The notes beneath the pieces are model-generated. The model worked only from the letters and a program-made list of their open reading frames with translations. It ran no database searches and was not told the origin of the DNA. DNA of 64,000 nucleotides. It comes from Haloarcula sp. DT43 (GTDB lineage: Archaea > Halobacteriota > Halobacteria > Halobacteriales > Haloarculaceae). This document shows positions 46,501 to 54,682 of the stretch, piece after piece. Numbering within the stretch: the stretch's first letter is position 1; every line of letters begins with the position of its first letter. The stretch covers positions 558,001 through 622,000 of the forward strand of contig NZ_JAYMGZ010000003.1 of the NCBI RefSeq assembly GCF_037078405.1, given 5' to 3'. A program made the position numbers and the translations under genes.

Positions 46501-46602
46501 AGGTCAAGGGACATCGCGCACTCTCTCCGAGCAATAAACGAGAGATGCTTTTCACTAGAACCCGATATTTAGAGATACGCCAAGTGGGCGAAACAACTGC
46601 TG

Positions 46603-47103
46603 GTGGAACTGGCCGATGGCCTCGAGGCAGAAGCCGTCGACGGCTACCTCGCCGACGAGGATCGACCGTCGACGGTCGTCGAGCCGAAGCCCCGCGCCAC
46701 CGGGCTCACCCTCGACGAGATCGTCGCTGACCATCTCGACTACCTCCACCACGAGGCGTTCTTCGTAGTGTCGACGACGTTCGAGGTGACCGCCTATCGG
46801 ACGCTCTGGTTCGGCCTGCAGTACGACTCGGAGACGGTCGAACAGGGAGAGACGGTTGGGAACGGCGCGCTCGCGACGGTGCGATGGTACGACGGCGAGC
46901 CGGTCGGCGACGGCCACCTGCAGGGCCAGTTCGCGGCCCTCAAAGACGTCGTCGGCGATATGCTCGACAAGGGCGTCTTCACGCCGTCGAGGGCGAGACA
47001 GTACCTGAAGCGGAAGCTGGCCGAGCGAGTTGGAGACCGACAGGAGCTGCTCATTCCGACCGGAGAGTCACCCTTCGAGAAGGCGAGCCTGAACCACTCC
47101 TAG
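46603..47103 (+). CDS. Hypothetical protein, likely N-terminally truncated
   Basis: The frame is open from 46573, just after a stop, and the codons before the GTG at 46603 (RYAKWAKQLL) read as coding, so the original start was probably lost when the TnpB element arrived. The product has HLDYLHHEAFFVVSTTFEVT and RTLWFGLQYDSETV segments, beta-rich, and a helical KRKLAERVGDRQELLIP end. I do not recognise a family. Confidence 0.45.
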   Translation: MELADGLEAEAVDGYLADEDRPSTVVEPKPRATGLTLDEIVADHLDYLHHEAFFVVSTTFEVTAYRTLWFGLQYDSETVEQGETVGNGALATVRWYDGEPVGDGHLQGQFAALKDVVGDMLDKGVFTPSRARQYLKRKLAERVGDRQELLIPTGESPFEKASLNHS

Positions 47104-47147
47104 TTGGCCCTGTAAAAATGACCATTATCTGAGGGTATTCTGAGGCC

Positions 47148-47181
47148 GTGCTAAATACAGGGCGCGTATCTCGCATGGCAC
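47148..47181. repeat. Dispersed semi-palindrome, copy 1
   Basis: gtgc-taaatacagggcgcgtatctcgcatg-gcac: outer gtgc/gcac and inner atac/gtat pairing. It lies 49 bases past the 3' end of the small membrane protein gene. Related copies are at 49879, 56889, 58607 and 59113. Confidence 0.6.
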
Positions 47182-47230
47182 ATCGGGAACTATCAGTGCG
47201 GGAATCGGTAGAGCGGCCAGCGGGGATTCG

Positions 47231-47467
47231 TTATTCGTAGACCCCGCCGAGACTCGACATCGGCGTCGCACCGGCCACGATTGCGCCCGTTGCCAAGATC
47301 GCTGCCAAAAGCACGACGAACTCTCCGCTTGGTGAGTAGCCGGCCAGCCCAGCGCCGACTTGGACGATGAACACGGTCACAAAGAAACTGACTATCGCAA
47401 AGACCAGCATCACGATTGCTGCGATGATACTACTCACTAACGCGCCGAAGGAATCAAGAAATCCCAT
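47231..47467 (-). CDS. Small two- or three-helix membrane protein (paralogue A)
   Basis: Start 47467 (MGFLDSFGALVSS) gives 78 aa with hydrophobic segments at about 11-36 and 48-68, joined by a GLAGYSPSGEF turn. It is about 80% identical by eye to the gene at 58668, and both have the dispersed repeat just 3'. No function is known to me. It lies 87 bases upstream of the 3' end of the Cdc48 gene region on the same strand. Confidence 0.65.
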   Translation of the reverse strand: MGFLDSFGALVSSIIAAIVMLVFAIVSFFVTVFIVQVGAGLAGYSPSGEFVVLLAAILATGAIVAGATPMSSLGGVYE

Positions 47468-47554
47468 ATCCATTCAGGAGAGTGCCGACCGACGGATAAG
47501 GATTCGTTTTGGCTGCCCACGAAAGGCGCCATGAGCGACCGGCTGCTGTCTGAA

Positions 47555-49729
47555 TTAGTCCTCGGCTGTGATCTCTTCGAGTGCTGCCTCGAAATGCGCT
47601 TGCGTCAGCACGATATCCTCGACAGCGGTCGGTTCGTCACTGGACTGGGATCGGACGTGCTCGCGAACGGCGCCAGTGGCCGCGCCACGACAGAGTGCGG
47701 CCACATCGGCACCCACCAAGCCATCCATGTCAGCAGCGAGTTGGTCGAGGTCGACATCGTCGGCCAGTGGCCGATTGCGGGTATGGATCGTCAAAATCTC
47801 GCGTCGGGTCGCCTCGTCAGGCACGCCGACCTCGATCTTTCGCTCAATTCGGCCCGCACGGGTGAGCGCGTCGTCGATGAGGTCTGGCCGGTTCGTGGCC
47901 GCGATAACGACCACATCCTCCAACTCCTCCAGCCCGTCGAGTTCAGTCAGCAGCTGCGACACGACGCGTTCACCGACCTGATTGTCCCCGCCACCGCTGC
48001 CACGCTTGCTTGCGATAGCGTCGATTTCGTCGAAGAAGATGACGGTGGGGGCATTCGATCGAGCCTTCTCGAAGATTTCCCGGACCCCTTTTTCGCTTTC
48101 ACCGACGTACTTGTCGAACAGTTCCGGCCCCTTCACGGAGATGAAGTTCGACTGGGCCTCGTTCGCGACGGCCTTCGCTAGAAGGGTTTTCCCTGTACCG
48201 GGCGGCCCATGCAGCAGAATTCCCTTCGTCGACTGGAGGTCGACCTGCTTGTACGCATCCGGATAGGCAAGGGGCCATTCGATGGCCTCCTGCAGTCGCT
48301 CTTTGGTCTCTGCAAGTCCCCCCACGTCGTCCCACGTGACGTCGGGTTTCTCGACGAACACCTCTCGGAGTGCGCTGGGGTCGATCTCCCGAAGCGCTGA
48401 CCGGAGGTCCTGTTCGGTGACCTCGAGCGTTTCAAGCGTCTCGGCGCTAATTTCGTCACCTTCGAGATCTAGATCCGGGCGGACCCGTCGGAGCGCGTTC
48501 ATCGCCGCCTCGCGGACGAGGCTTTCCAGGTCTGCGCCGACGAACCCGTGTGTGTTGTCCGCGTACTGCTGGAGGTCGACATCGTCGGCAATGGGCATCT
48601 CTCGGGTGTGAATTTGGAGGACTTCGTGTCTGCCCTCGGTGTCGGGAGCGCCGATTTCGATTTCGCGGTCGAACCGGCCGCCACGCCGGAGCGCGTTGTC
48701 GATGGAATCGACGCGGTTGGTCGTCCCGATAACCGTCACTTGACCGCGGTCTTCCAGGCCATCCATCAGGGAGAGCAATTGCGCCACCACTCGGCGCTCG
48801 ACCTCACCCTGGGTATCGTCTCGCTTCGGGGCGATGGAGTCGATTTCGTCGATGAAGATTATCGACGGTTCGTTTTCGCCGGCGTCTTCGAAGACCTCAC
48901 GGAGTCGTTCCTCGCTTTCGCCGTGATATTTCGACATGATCTCCGGGCCGGAAATCGTCGAAAAGTTAGCGTCTATCTCGTTGGCGACTGCCTTTGCGAT
49001 CAGCGTTTTGCCGGTCCCGGGCGGCCCGTGGAGCAAGACGCCCTGTGGTGGCTCGATACCGAGTGCCTGAAACAGCTCGGGATGGGTCATCGGCAGCTCA
49101 ATCATCTCCCGAACTTGATCGAGTTCGTCGTTGAGTCCCCCGACGTCTTCGTATGTGACGCTTGGTGATTCCGGGCTGTCAGCCGACTCACTGTCCCGGC
49201 CGCCACTGACGGATTCGGCGGACTGCTCGACCACCTCGACGGTAGTCGTTTGCGTAACGATCACGGTCCCTCCAGGCTCGCTGTCGACGATACGGATCGG
49301 AATTCGGCGGTTCGAGCGCCCCATCACCGAGCCGAGTCCGAGTGAGAGCGGGACGGTCTGTCCCGCCTGCACAGCTCGGTCGGCGAGCTTCTGGCGGAGA
49401 TACGGGGCGAGGTCGCCACGGATTTGCAGGCCGTCTGGGAGCGCAATCGACAACTGGCTCGCTGGCTCGACATCGGCCTCCTCGACGGAAACGATTCGGT
49501 CGAGTCGGGCGCCGATTGTTTTGCGTGTTTGCCCGTCGATGCCGATGATTCCGCGCTGTCGCTCACCAGCCTGTCCTTGCCGAACACGGACCACTGTAGA
49601 CCCGCTCTCACCTTCGATAGTGACGAAATCGCCGTTATCGATCCCGAGTTCCGACATCGCCTCTCGGTCAATTGCTGCGATACCCTTCCCTGCAATTTGC
49701 CTGTCGAGTGGCTTAACAATGAGTCTCAT
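47555..49729 (-). CDS. Cdc48/VAT-family AAA+ ATPase
   Basis: Start 49729 ([16 protein letters not shown]) gives 724 aa. A double-psi barrel N-domain (about 1-175) is followed by two AAA modules, each with Walker A (GPPGTGKTL at about 233 and 505), Walker B (IIFIDEID and VIFFDEID) and arginine-finger regions (GRFDREIE and GRIERKIE). Archaeal Cdc48 unfolds proteins for the proteasome. The second arm GRIERKIE differs from the usual GRFDR. Haloarchaea have several such paralogues, so this need not be the housekeeping copy. Confidence 0.9.
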   Translation of the reverse strand: MRLIVKPLDRQIAGKGIAAIDREAMSELGIDNGDFVTIEGESGSTVVRVRQGQAGERQRGIIGIDGQTRKTIGARLDRIVSVEEADVEPASQLSIALPDGLQIRGDLAPYLRQKLADRAVQAGQTVPLSLGLGSVMGRSNRRIPIRIVDSEPGGTVIVTQTTTVEVVEQSAESVSGGRDSESADSPESPSVTYEDVGGLNDELDQVREMIELPMTHPELFQALGIEPPQGVLLHGPPGTGKTLIAKAVANEIDANFSTISGPEIMSKYHGESEERLREVFEDAGENEPSIIFIDEIDSIAPKRDDTQGEVERRVVAQLLSLMDGLEDRGQVTVIGTTNRVDSIDNALRRGGRFDREIEIGAPDTEGRHEVLQIHTREMPIADDVDLQQYADNTHGFVGADLESLVREAAMNALRRVRPDLDLEGDEISAETLETLEVTEQDLRSALREIDPSALREVFVEKPDVTWDDVGGLAETKERLQEAIEWPLAYPDAYKQVDLQSTKGILLHGPPGTGKTLLAKAVANEAQSNFISVKGPELFDKYVGESEKGVREIFEKARSNAPTVIFFDEIDAIASKRGSGGGDNQVGERVVSQLLTELDGLEELEDVVVIAATNRPDLIDDALTRAGRIERKIEVGVPDEATRREILTIHTRNRPLADDVDLDQLAADMDGLVGADVAALCRGAATGAVREHVRSQSSDEPTAVEDIVLTQAHFEAALEEITAED

Positions 49730-50322
49730 GATTGTGACCGTCCAGACTGCACTCGAGGAGAGATACCCCTCCAAGTCTTCGAGACGGATACAGAACTGGA
49801 GATACTACGTATACTGGGCGATTGCGGAAATAAGTTGGTACTATCACCTAACAGCTAGACAGCGGCAGCAGATCGGGCTGTGCAAGATACAATCTCTATA
49901 TTCAGCACGGACTATTTGACAGCGTGTGTGAAGGTCCTCGAACGCCGTGAGTTACCCGACACAAGCGATGGTGACGCCTCAATTGGCGATTGATTTTCCC
50001 GATAGAGAGCTGTGTAGATATGCACGAATCACCAGACGATGCCGCTCCGATTCGGAACCGTTCGACTGACGAACGAAAGGAACCTTGAGGGTAAAATCAA
50101 ATGTAGGATTTATTCGGCTTTTGAGCGGTGAAATCAGCAGAATTAACCGAGACGAGTGCTGAGGGCGCTCGCTCATCTGTCGAACGAATTCCCTTGTTGG
50201 GCGTGAGGCGTCCGAACTCTGGGTTTTAAATACTGGTCATATATCAATTCCCGGACTATCTTTTGCCATATGCTGAATAGAGGGAGCCCATCGGTCACAT
50301 TTCGGTGGAACCCGGCTGCGGT
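49730..50322. other. Intergenic region upstream of the Cdc48 gene
   Basis: About 590 bases without a plausible gene, containing one copy of the dispersed repeat (49879-49908). Promoter elements of the Cdc48 gene should lie within its first 60 bases on the left; no clear TATA box could be chosen. Confidence 0.45.
49879..49908. repeat. Dispersed semi-palindrome, copy 2
   Basis: tgtgc-aagatacaatctctatattca-gcac, 150 bases upstream of the Cdc48 gene. The outer arms match the other copies; the inner arm is degenerate (gatac against ctata). Confidence 0.55.
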
Positions 50323-51774
50323 TCAGAGCAAGACGAGGAACACAGTCAGCCAGCCACACACGATGACGAGCCCACCCAGCATCGCAACCGTGGTGTAGCC
50401 AATGATATCACGGGCACGAAGGTCGGCGATTGCGAGGAGTGGAATCGCCCAGAACGGCTGGATCATGTTCGTCAACTGGTCGCCCAGCATCTCGATGATG
50501 ACGGCCTGCTCGGGGCCGTATCCGAAGCCAGTCGTGATGTCCAGCATAATCGGTCCCATCGCGACCCATTGGCCGCCACCCGACGGGATGAAGACATTGA
50601 CGACCCCCGCCACGAAGACGCCGATGACGGGCCAGGTGGCCGGTGTGGCGAACGCGCCGAAGAACTCAACAATCACCGTCGCCAGGCCGGTCCCTGTCAG
50701 TAGGCCGGCGATGCCGGCGTAGAACGGAAACTGGAAGATGATTCCGGAGATGTTGGTGACGCTGTCTTTCATCTGAGCGACGATGGCGGATGGGCGTACC
50801 CACAGGAGAATCGCACCCAGGAGAAAGAGTGCGTTGATACTGTTGAGCGTCAGATTTGAGATTCCACCGGCTCTGAGGAACCACGCATTAACGACGAAGA
50901 ACGCGGGGAAGACGGCGATAGCCAGCCCAATCACCCGCGAGTCGTTGAGCCGGTCCGCGACGGAGCGAGCGGGGGTGCCGCCATCGGTCGTCGGGTCGGC
51001 CATCGCCTCGGTGACCACCCGGTCGATGTCCCGGTAGGTCGCCCGAGGGAGTTCCCGAATCCCGTCTTCGGGATGGAGCAACCCCATGATGACCGGGACG
51101 ACGAGGAGGAGCGAGCCCGTGGTCACGATATTCGTGCGGCTACCGATCGTCTGCGCAAGCGGGATGCCGTCCCTGATGTAGTCGGGGAATGTCCCCGGGA
51201 TGAGCTGTGGATCGGCCATCAACAGCCCCACCGACGATGACAGCCCGCCGTGGAACACCATGAGACTGGTGTAGCCAGCCGCCGCCAGCAGTGGGTAGTG
51301 GACGGTGATACCCTTCTCTTGACACTCGTAAGCGACGCGTTTGGCCATGATGGCGCCGACGATGAGGCCAATGGCCCAAGAGACGACGGCAGCGGCCATC
51401 GCCACGAACGACGTGAACCAGACAGCCGTGAACCGTGAGTTTGGCAGTCGTGCCAGCCGCTCAAGGCCGCGCGTGAACGTCGGGGACTTCGCGATGGCAT
51501 CGCCGGTCATCAGCAGGATCGAGATTGCGGCCATGAACGGGAGGAGACTCCAGACGCCACCAGTCCAGGCGGTCAGGGTCGCCCGCGGACCGGCCCCGGT
51601 CGCCATCGCGGCGGCGCCGGCGACGAACGTGAGGACGATGGCGATGACGTAGGGGTCGGGGATGTATTCCTCGGAGAGGTCCGAACATCGCTCGCCGAAC
51701 TGACGGAGCAGGCTGAGCACACCGACGAGACATCGACCGCGGTGAAAAGTCGACCGGTCGGTAAACAAGTACAT
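50323..51774 (-). CDS. AtoE-family short-chain fatty acid transporter
   Basis: Start 51774 (MYLFTDRSTFHRG) gives 483 aa; a downstream start near LSLLRQFGER is possible. About 12 membrane segments and the family features FVVNAWFL, FQFPFYAGIAGLLTGTGL and NVFIPSGGGQWVAMGPIM near 400 support a short-chain fatty acid uptake permease. It is divergent from the patatin-like gene, so the two starts share a promoter. With the hydroxybutyrate dehydrogenase nearby it probably moves acetoacetate, butyrate or 3-hydroxybutyrate. Confidence 0.8.
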   Translation of the reverse strand: MYLFTDRSTFHRGRCLVGVLSLLRQFGERCSDLSEEYIPDPYVIAIVLTFVAGAAAMATGAGPRATLTAWTGGVWSLLPFMAAISILLMTGDAIAKSPTFTRGLERLARLPNSRFTAVWFTSFVAMAAAVVSWAIGLIVGAIMAKRVAYECQEKGITVHYPLLAAAGYTSLMVFHGGLSSSVGLLMADPQLIPGTFPDYIRDGIPLAQTIGSRTNIVTTGSLLLVVPVIMGLLHPEDGIRELPRATYRDIDRVVTEAMADPTTDGGTPARSVADRLNDSRVIGLAIAVFPAFFVVNAWFLRAGGISNLTLNSINALFLLGAILLWVRPSAIVAQMKDSVTNISGIIFQFPFYAGIAGLLTGTGLATVIVEFFGAFATPATWPVIGVFVAGVVNVFIPSGGGQWVAMGPIMLDITTGFGYGPEQAVIIEMLGDQLTNMIQPFWAIPLLAIADLRARDIIGYTTVAMLGGLVIVCGWLTVFLVLL

Positions 51775-51800
51775 ACGCCCGGCTCTGAAATGTGGTGTAG

Positions 51801-52796
51801 ATGAGTGACGACCCAACGAAGGTCGCGATCGCCTGCCAGGGTGGCGGCAGCCACACGGCGTTCACTGCCGGGGCGTTACAACGGCTCCTGCCGGAGATCT
51901 GCAAGGCGGGCTACGATATCGTGGGATTCTCCGGGACCTCCGGCGGTGCTGTCTGTGCGCTGCTGGGCTGGTATGGCACCGTCAGCCCCGACCACGCCCC
52001 CAGCGCGCTACTTGGGGAGTTTTGGAACGACCTGAAAGCCCACCAGCCGGCCGAGCGGTACCTGAACGACCTCGCGGTCGGGACCGCCGAGTTGCGGACC
52101 ATGGGCGTTCCATTCCCGCAGTTCAGCCCAGGACAGACACCCGCCGGCATCATCGGACAGCGACAGTTCCGACGTCTCCTCGAGGACCACGTCGACTTCG
52201 AGCACGCACGCGATTTGAGTACGGTCCTCCGTGAGCGCGAGCGGCGCGAGGGCCTCATCCATCCGGCCCTGCTCATCAGCGCTATCGACGTCCTGAACGG
52301 GGAGTTTCGCGTGTTCCGTGGGCGGGAGATGTGTGCCGAGGCGATCCTCGCCAGCGCGGCCGAACCCGGCCTGTTCGGCGCCATCGAAATCGACGGCCGG
52401 CAGTACTGGGATGGCCTGTTCTCGAAGAACCCGCCAGTACGGGACTTCTCGACGACCGACGATATCCCCGATCCGGACGAGGTCTGGGTCATCCAGATTA
52501 ATCCGTCCGAGCGGTCGAAGGTGCCGCGGTCACTCCACGACATCGAGGACCGGCGAAACGAACTCAGCGGCAACACCTCCCTCGAACAGGAGGTGGCGTT
52601 CATCAAGCAGGTCAACGAGTGGGTCGACGCCGGCTACCTGCCCGACCGGTACACACATACGGACATCGAGCGGGTCCAGTTCGACGAGGAGCTCCGCTGG
52701 TCGACGAAACTCGACCGGTCGCCCGCGTTCATCGAGGCGCTGTTCCGGACCGGTCGCGAACGGGCTGACCGGTTCCTGACAGAGCGCCGCGAGTAA
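51801..52796 (+). CDS. Patatin-like hydrolase, probable PHA depolymerase (PhaZh1-like)
   Basis: The 331-aa protein has the patatin oxyanion loop QGGGSHTAF at about 13-21, the nucleophile elbow GTSGG with Ser47 and the catalytic Asp in YWDGLFSKNP near 204. Patatin-like PhaZh1 of Haloferax mediterranei degrades native polyhydroxyalkanoate granules and lies beside a bdhA gene. The same pairing here, with an AtoE-type transporter, supports the role. A phospholipase role cannot be ruled out. Confidence 0.75.
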   Translation: MSDDPTKVAIACQGGGSHTAFTAGALQRLLPEICKAGYDIVGFSGTSGGAVCALLGWYGTVSPDHAPSALLGEFWNDLKAHQPAERYLNDLAVGTAELRTMGVPFPQFSPGQTPAGIIGQRQFRRLLEDHVDFEHARDLSTVLRERERREGLIHPALLISAIDVLNGEFRVFRGREMCAEAILASAAEPGLFGAIEIDGRQYWDGLFSKNPPVRDFSTTDDIPDPDEVWVIQINPSERSKVPRSLHDIEDRRNELSGNTSLEQEVAFIKQVNEWVDAGYLPDRYTHTDIERVQFDEELRWSTKLDRSPAFIEALFRTGRERADRFLTERRE

Positions 52797-52812
52797 GCGA
52801 GCGGAGGCTGCG

Positions 52813-52898
52813 CTATAGTAATAATTGAAACGATTTACACACTGATCGCACTGCTCTCGTGCGATCAGGTGTGCATTGATTTTCAATGGCTACTATAG
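52813..52898. mobile_element. 86-bp near-palindromic element, MITE-like
   Basis: The whole segment folds on itself. The ends ctatagta (52813-52820) and tactatag (52891-52898) are mirror images, attgaaa pairs with tttcaat, cacac with gtgtg, and the centre tgatcgcac/gtgcgatca is a perfect 9-bp stem around a tgctctc loop. It sits 16 bases past the depolymerase stop and resembles a miniature inverted-repeat element or a strong terminator. Confidence 0.55.
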
Positions 52899-53174
52899 TG
52901 TCACGGGCCCTACCGCCGGTCGCTGTTCTGTGACTCGTTCCCAGGGTTGGGTTCTGGGGTCAACACAGCCCGGATAGCCAAGACGCCAGAGTTCGATCGT
53001 GCCGACTACGGCGACGAGCAACGCGCCGACAGCGAGGCCCCGTTTCCGTGACCGCTCGAGGGTGCCCCGTGCTTCGTCTGTGACACTGCGTCGTCTACAT
53101 CGCGGTCTGCATTCGCCTTCCACAGTGGCTCGACACCGACTAGCATACTGCCTCACCGCGGCTAGCCGTCTCAA
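52893..53174 (-). CDS. Possible small single-span membrane protein
   Basis: The last 60 codons read GTLERSRKRGLAVGALLVAV and continue through a membrane helix to an outer PGCVDPRTQPWERV tail, which looks like a small haloarchaeal membrane protein. The Cys/Arg-rich first 30 codons are unlikely, and no ATG or GTG precedes the convincing part, so the start is unresolved. Low confidence. Confidence 0.25.
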   Translation of the reverse strand: MRRLAAVRQYASRCRATVEGECRPRCRRRSVTDEARGTLERSRKRGLAVGALLVAVVGTIELWRLGYPGCVDPRTQPWERVTEQRPAVGPVTL

Positions 53175-53193
53175 TCCCTGCTCCCCTGTCCGT

Positions 53194-54069
53194 TCAGTAG
53201 GTCAGGCTCATGCCGCCCTCGTGGGTCATGTCCCCCCCGTTGAGGTGGCTGCTGTGGTGTGAGCATCCCATCACGAATAGATTCGCCACCTCGTAGGGTT
53301 CCATCATGTCTTTGACGCGGGTGCGCTCGAGCATCACTTTCTCGACGACCTCGTCGACAGTCATGTTCCGCCGGTCGGCCGTGTCGGGCAACTGCTTGGC
53401 GACCAGTGCGGTCTTGACGTAGGCGGTACTGACAGTAAAGGCACGGACTTTCCCCTCGCCTTCGGCGGCGATGGACTGGGTGAGCCCTCGGAGGCCGAAT
53501 TTGGTCGTGTTGTAGGCGACCTTGTCTTTCGTGACGATGTGGCCGTGGACCGAGCACATGTTCCCGACGACGCCGCGGCCATCATCGTTTGCGCGGAAAT
53601 GCGGAAGGCAGTGTTTCGTGAGCAGTAGCGGCGCCCGTTGCATCACGTCGTGCATCAGGTCGTACTTCTCGACCGGGAACGACTCAATCGGTGCGACGGT
53701 CTGGATGCCGGCGTTGTTAATCAGGTACCGGGGCGACCCGTGAAACGTCGCCGTGTCGACGATGCGTTCGAGGTCAGCGTCGTCGGTCAGGTTGGCAGTG
53801 ACAGTGACGATATCCCCGGGGAGGTCGAGTTCCTCGGCCTCCGCCTCGACAGCCGCGAGGCCGGCCTCGTCTCTGTCGGTCGCGAGAACTGTGAGGCCGT
53901 TGGCCGCGAAGGCAAGTGACACCGCCCGGCCGATGCCCGCCCCGCCACCGGTGACGATGGCGACATTGTCGGCTACGTAATTCGGGTCATCGATCGTCAG
54001 AAGATTGTCACGGGTGATTTCGCTGGGTCCGTATTTCGCCATCGCCTCCTCGACGGTCATGTCTGCCAT
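53194..54069 (-). CDS. bdhA: SDR dehydrogenase, probable 3-hydroxybutyrate dehydrogenase
   Basis: Start 54069 (MADMTVEEAMAKYG) gives 291 aa. After a short N-terminal extension come TGGGAGIG at about 42-49, NNAG at about 118 and YNTTK (catalytic Tyr/Lys) at about 183-187. SDR enzymes beside PHA depolymerase genes in haloarchaea oxidise 3-hydroxybutyrate to acetoacetate with NAD+. A terminal GGDMTHEGGMSLTY is as in that subgroup. It converges on the depolymerase gene. Confidence 0.7.
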   Translation of the reverse strand: MADMTVEEAMAKYGPSEITRDNLLTIDDPNYVADNVAIVTGGGAGIGRAVSLAFAANGLTVLATDRDEAGLAAVEAEAEELDLPGDIVTVTANLTDDADLERIVDTATFHGSPRYLINNAGIQTVAPIESFPVEKYDLMHDVMQRAPLLLTKHCLPHFRANDDGRGVVGNMCSVHGHIVTKDKVAYNTTKFGLRGLTQSIAAEGEGKVRAFTVSTAYVKTALVAKQLPDTADRRNMTVDEVVEKVMLERTRVKDMMEPYEVANLFVMGCSHHSSHLNGGDMTHEGGMSLTY

Positions 54070-54159
54070 GTAACGCCAGTCGTCGCTCTCGGTGTAATAA
54101 CTACCGACGGCATGACGTCGCTGCACGCGAACTCTGCTTCGACGTCTGTACGGGACCAC

Positions 54160-54682
54160 TGACAGGAATTCTCACCTCCACAGCACGAGCAGTCTTGCCG
54201 TTGTCGCTGTTCTGCTCACGGTGGCCGCAGCCCCTTTCCCTCCGTCACAAACTCAGCGAGACCGAGAACACGCTCACTTCCCGACGCTCGAGCAACCAGG
54301 GAGTGAAATAAACCAGGAGGCTGGAGAGGCCCTTCGTCAACACCTCCATTGCCGTCCGAGCTAGGGTGAGTGAGACACTCTCTGTGTAGCACCGAGTACT
54401 CTGCCAGGAGAGTGATTCTTCGGTTGTTTGTGGTAGACTTGACGGAGTGCGTCGGCGGTCGGGGTACCACAATCCGGATGTACTTCCGGACGGTCGCAAG
54501 GGCACTCCACCCAATCAGTGCTTGTAGCGGTACAATGGTACGCCCCGCCAAGTTTTGTGAATCCTGCGTACTCCATGCGGTCCGTGCAGTAACGTTCGTC
54601 ACTTGTCGAGGACTGTTGATATTTGTACTGACTCAATGGTCGGTGTATTCTGATTCAGATTACCATTTACTTCGATACGGGA
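54160..54682. other. Intergenic region with mobile-element debris
   Basis: About 520 bases with several short frames and no intact gene. It contains the recombinase-like fragment annotated separately (54471-54536). Confidence 0.45.
54471..54536 (-). pseudogene. Possible remnant of a tyrosine recombinase
   Basis: A minus-strand frame reads IVPLQALIGWSALATVRKYI, close to the LQALMGHSSIATTxKYxR box of XerC/integrase C-termini, with the catalytic His changed to Trp and the Tyr preserved. The Arg-His box upstream is missing. The match is short, so this is only a suggestion. Confidence 0.35.
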
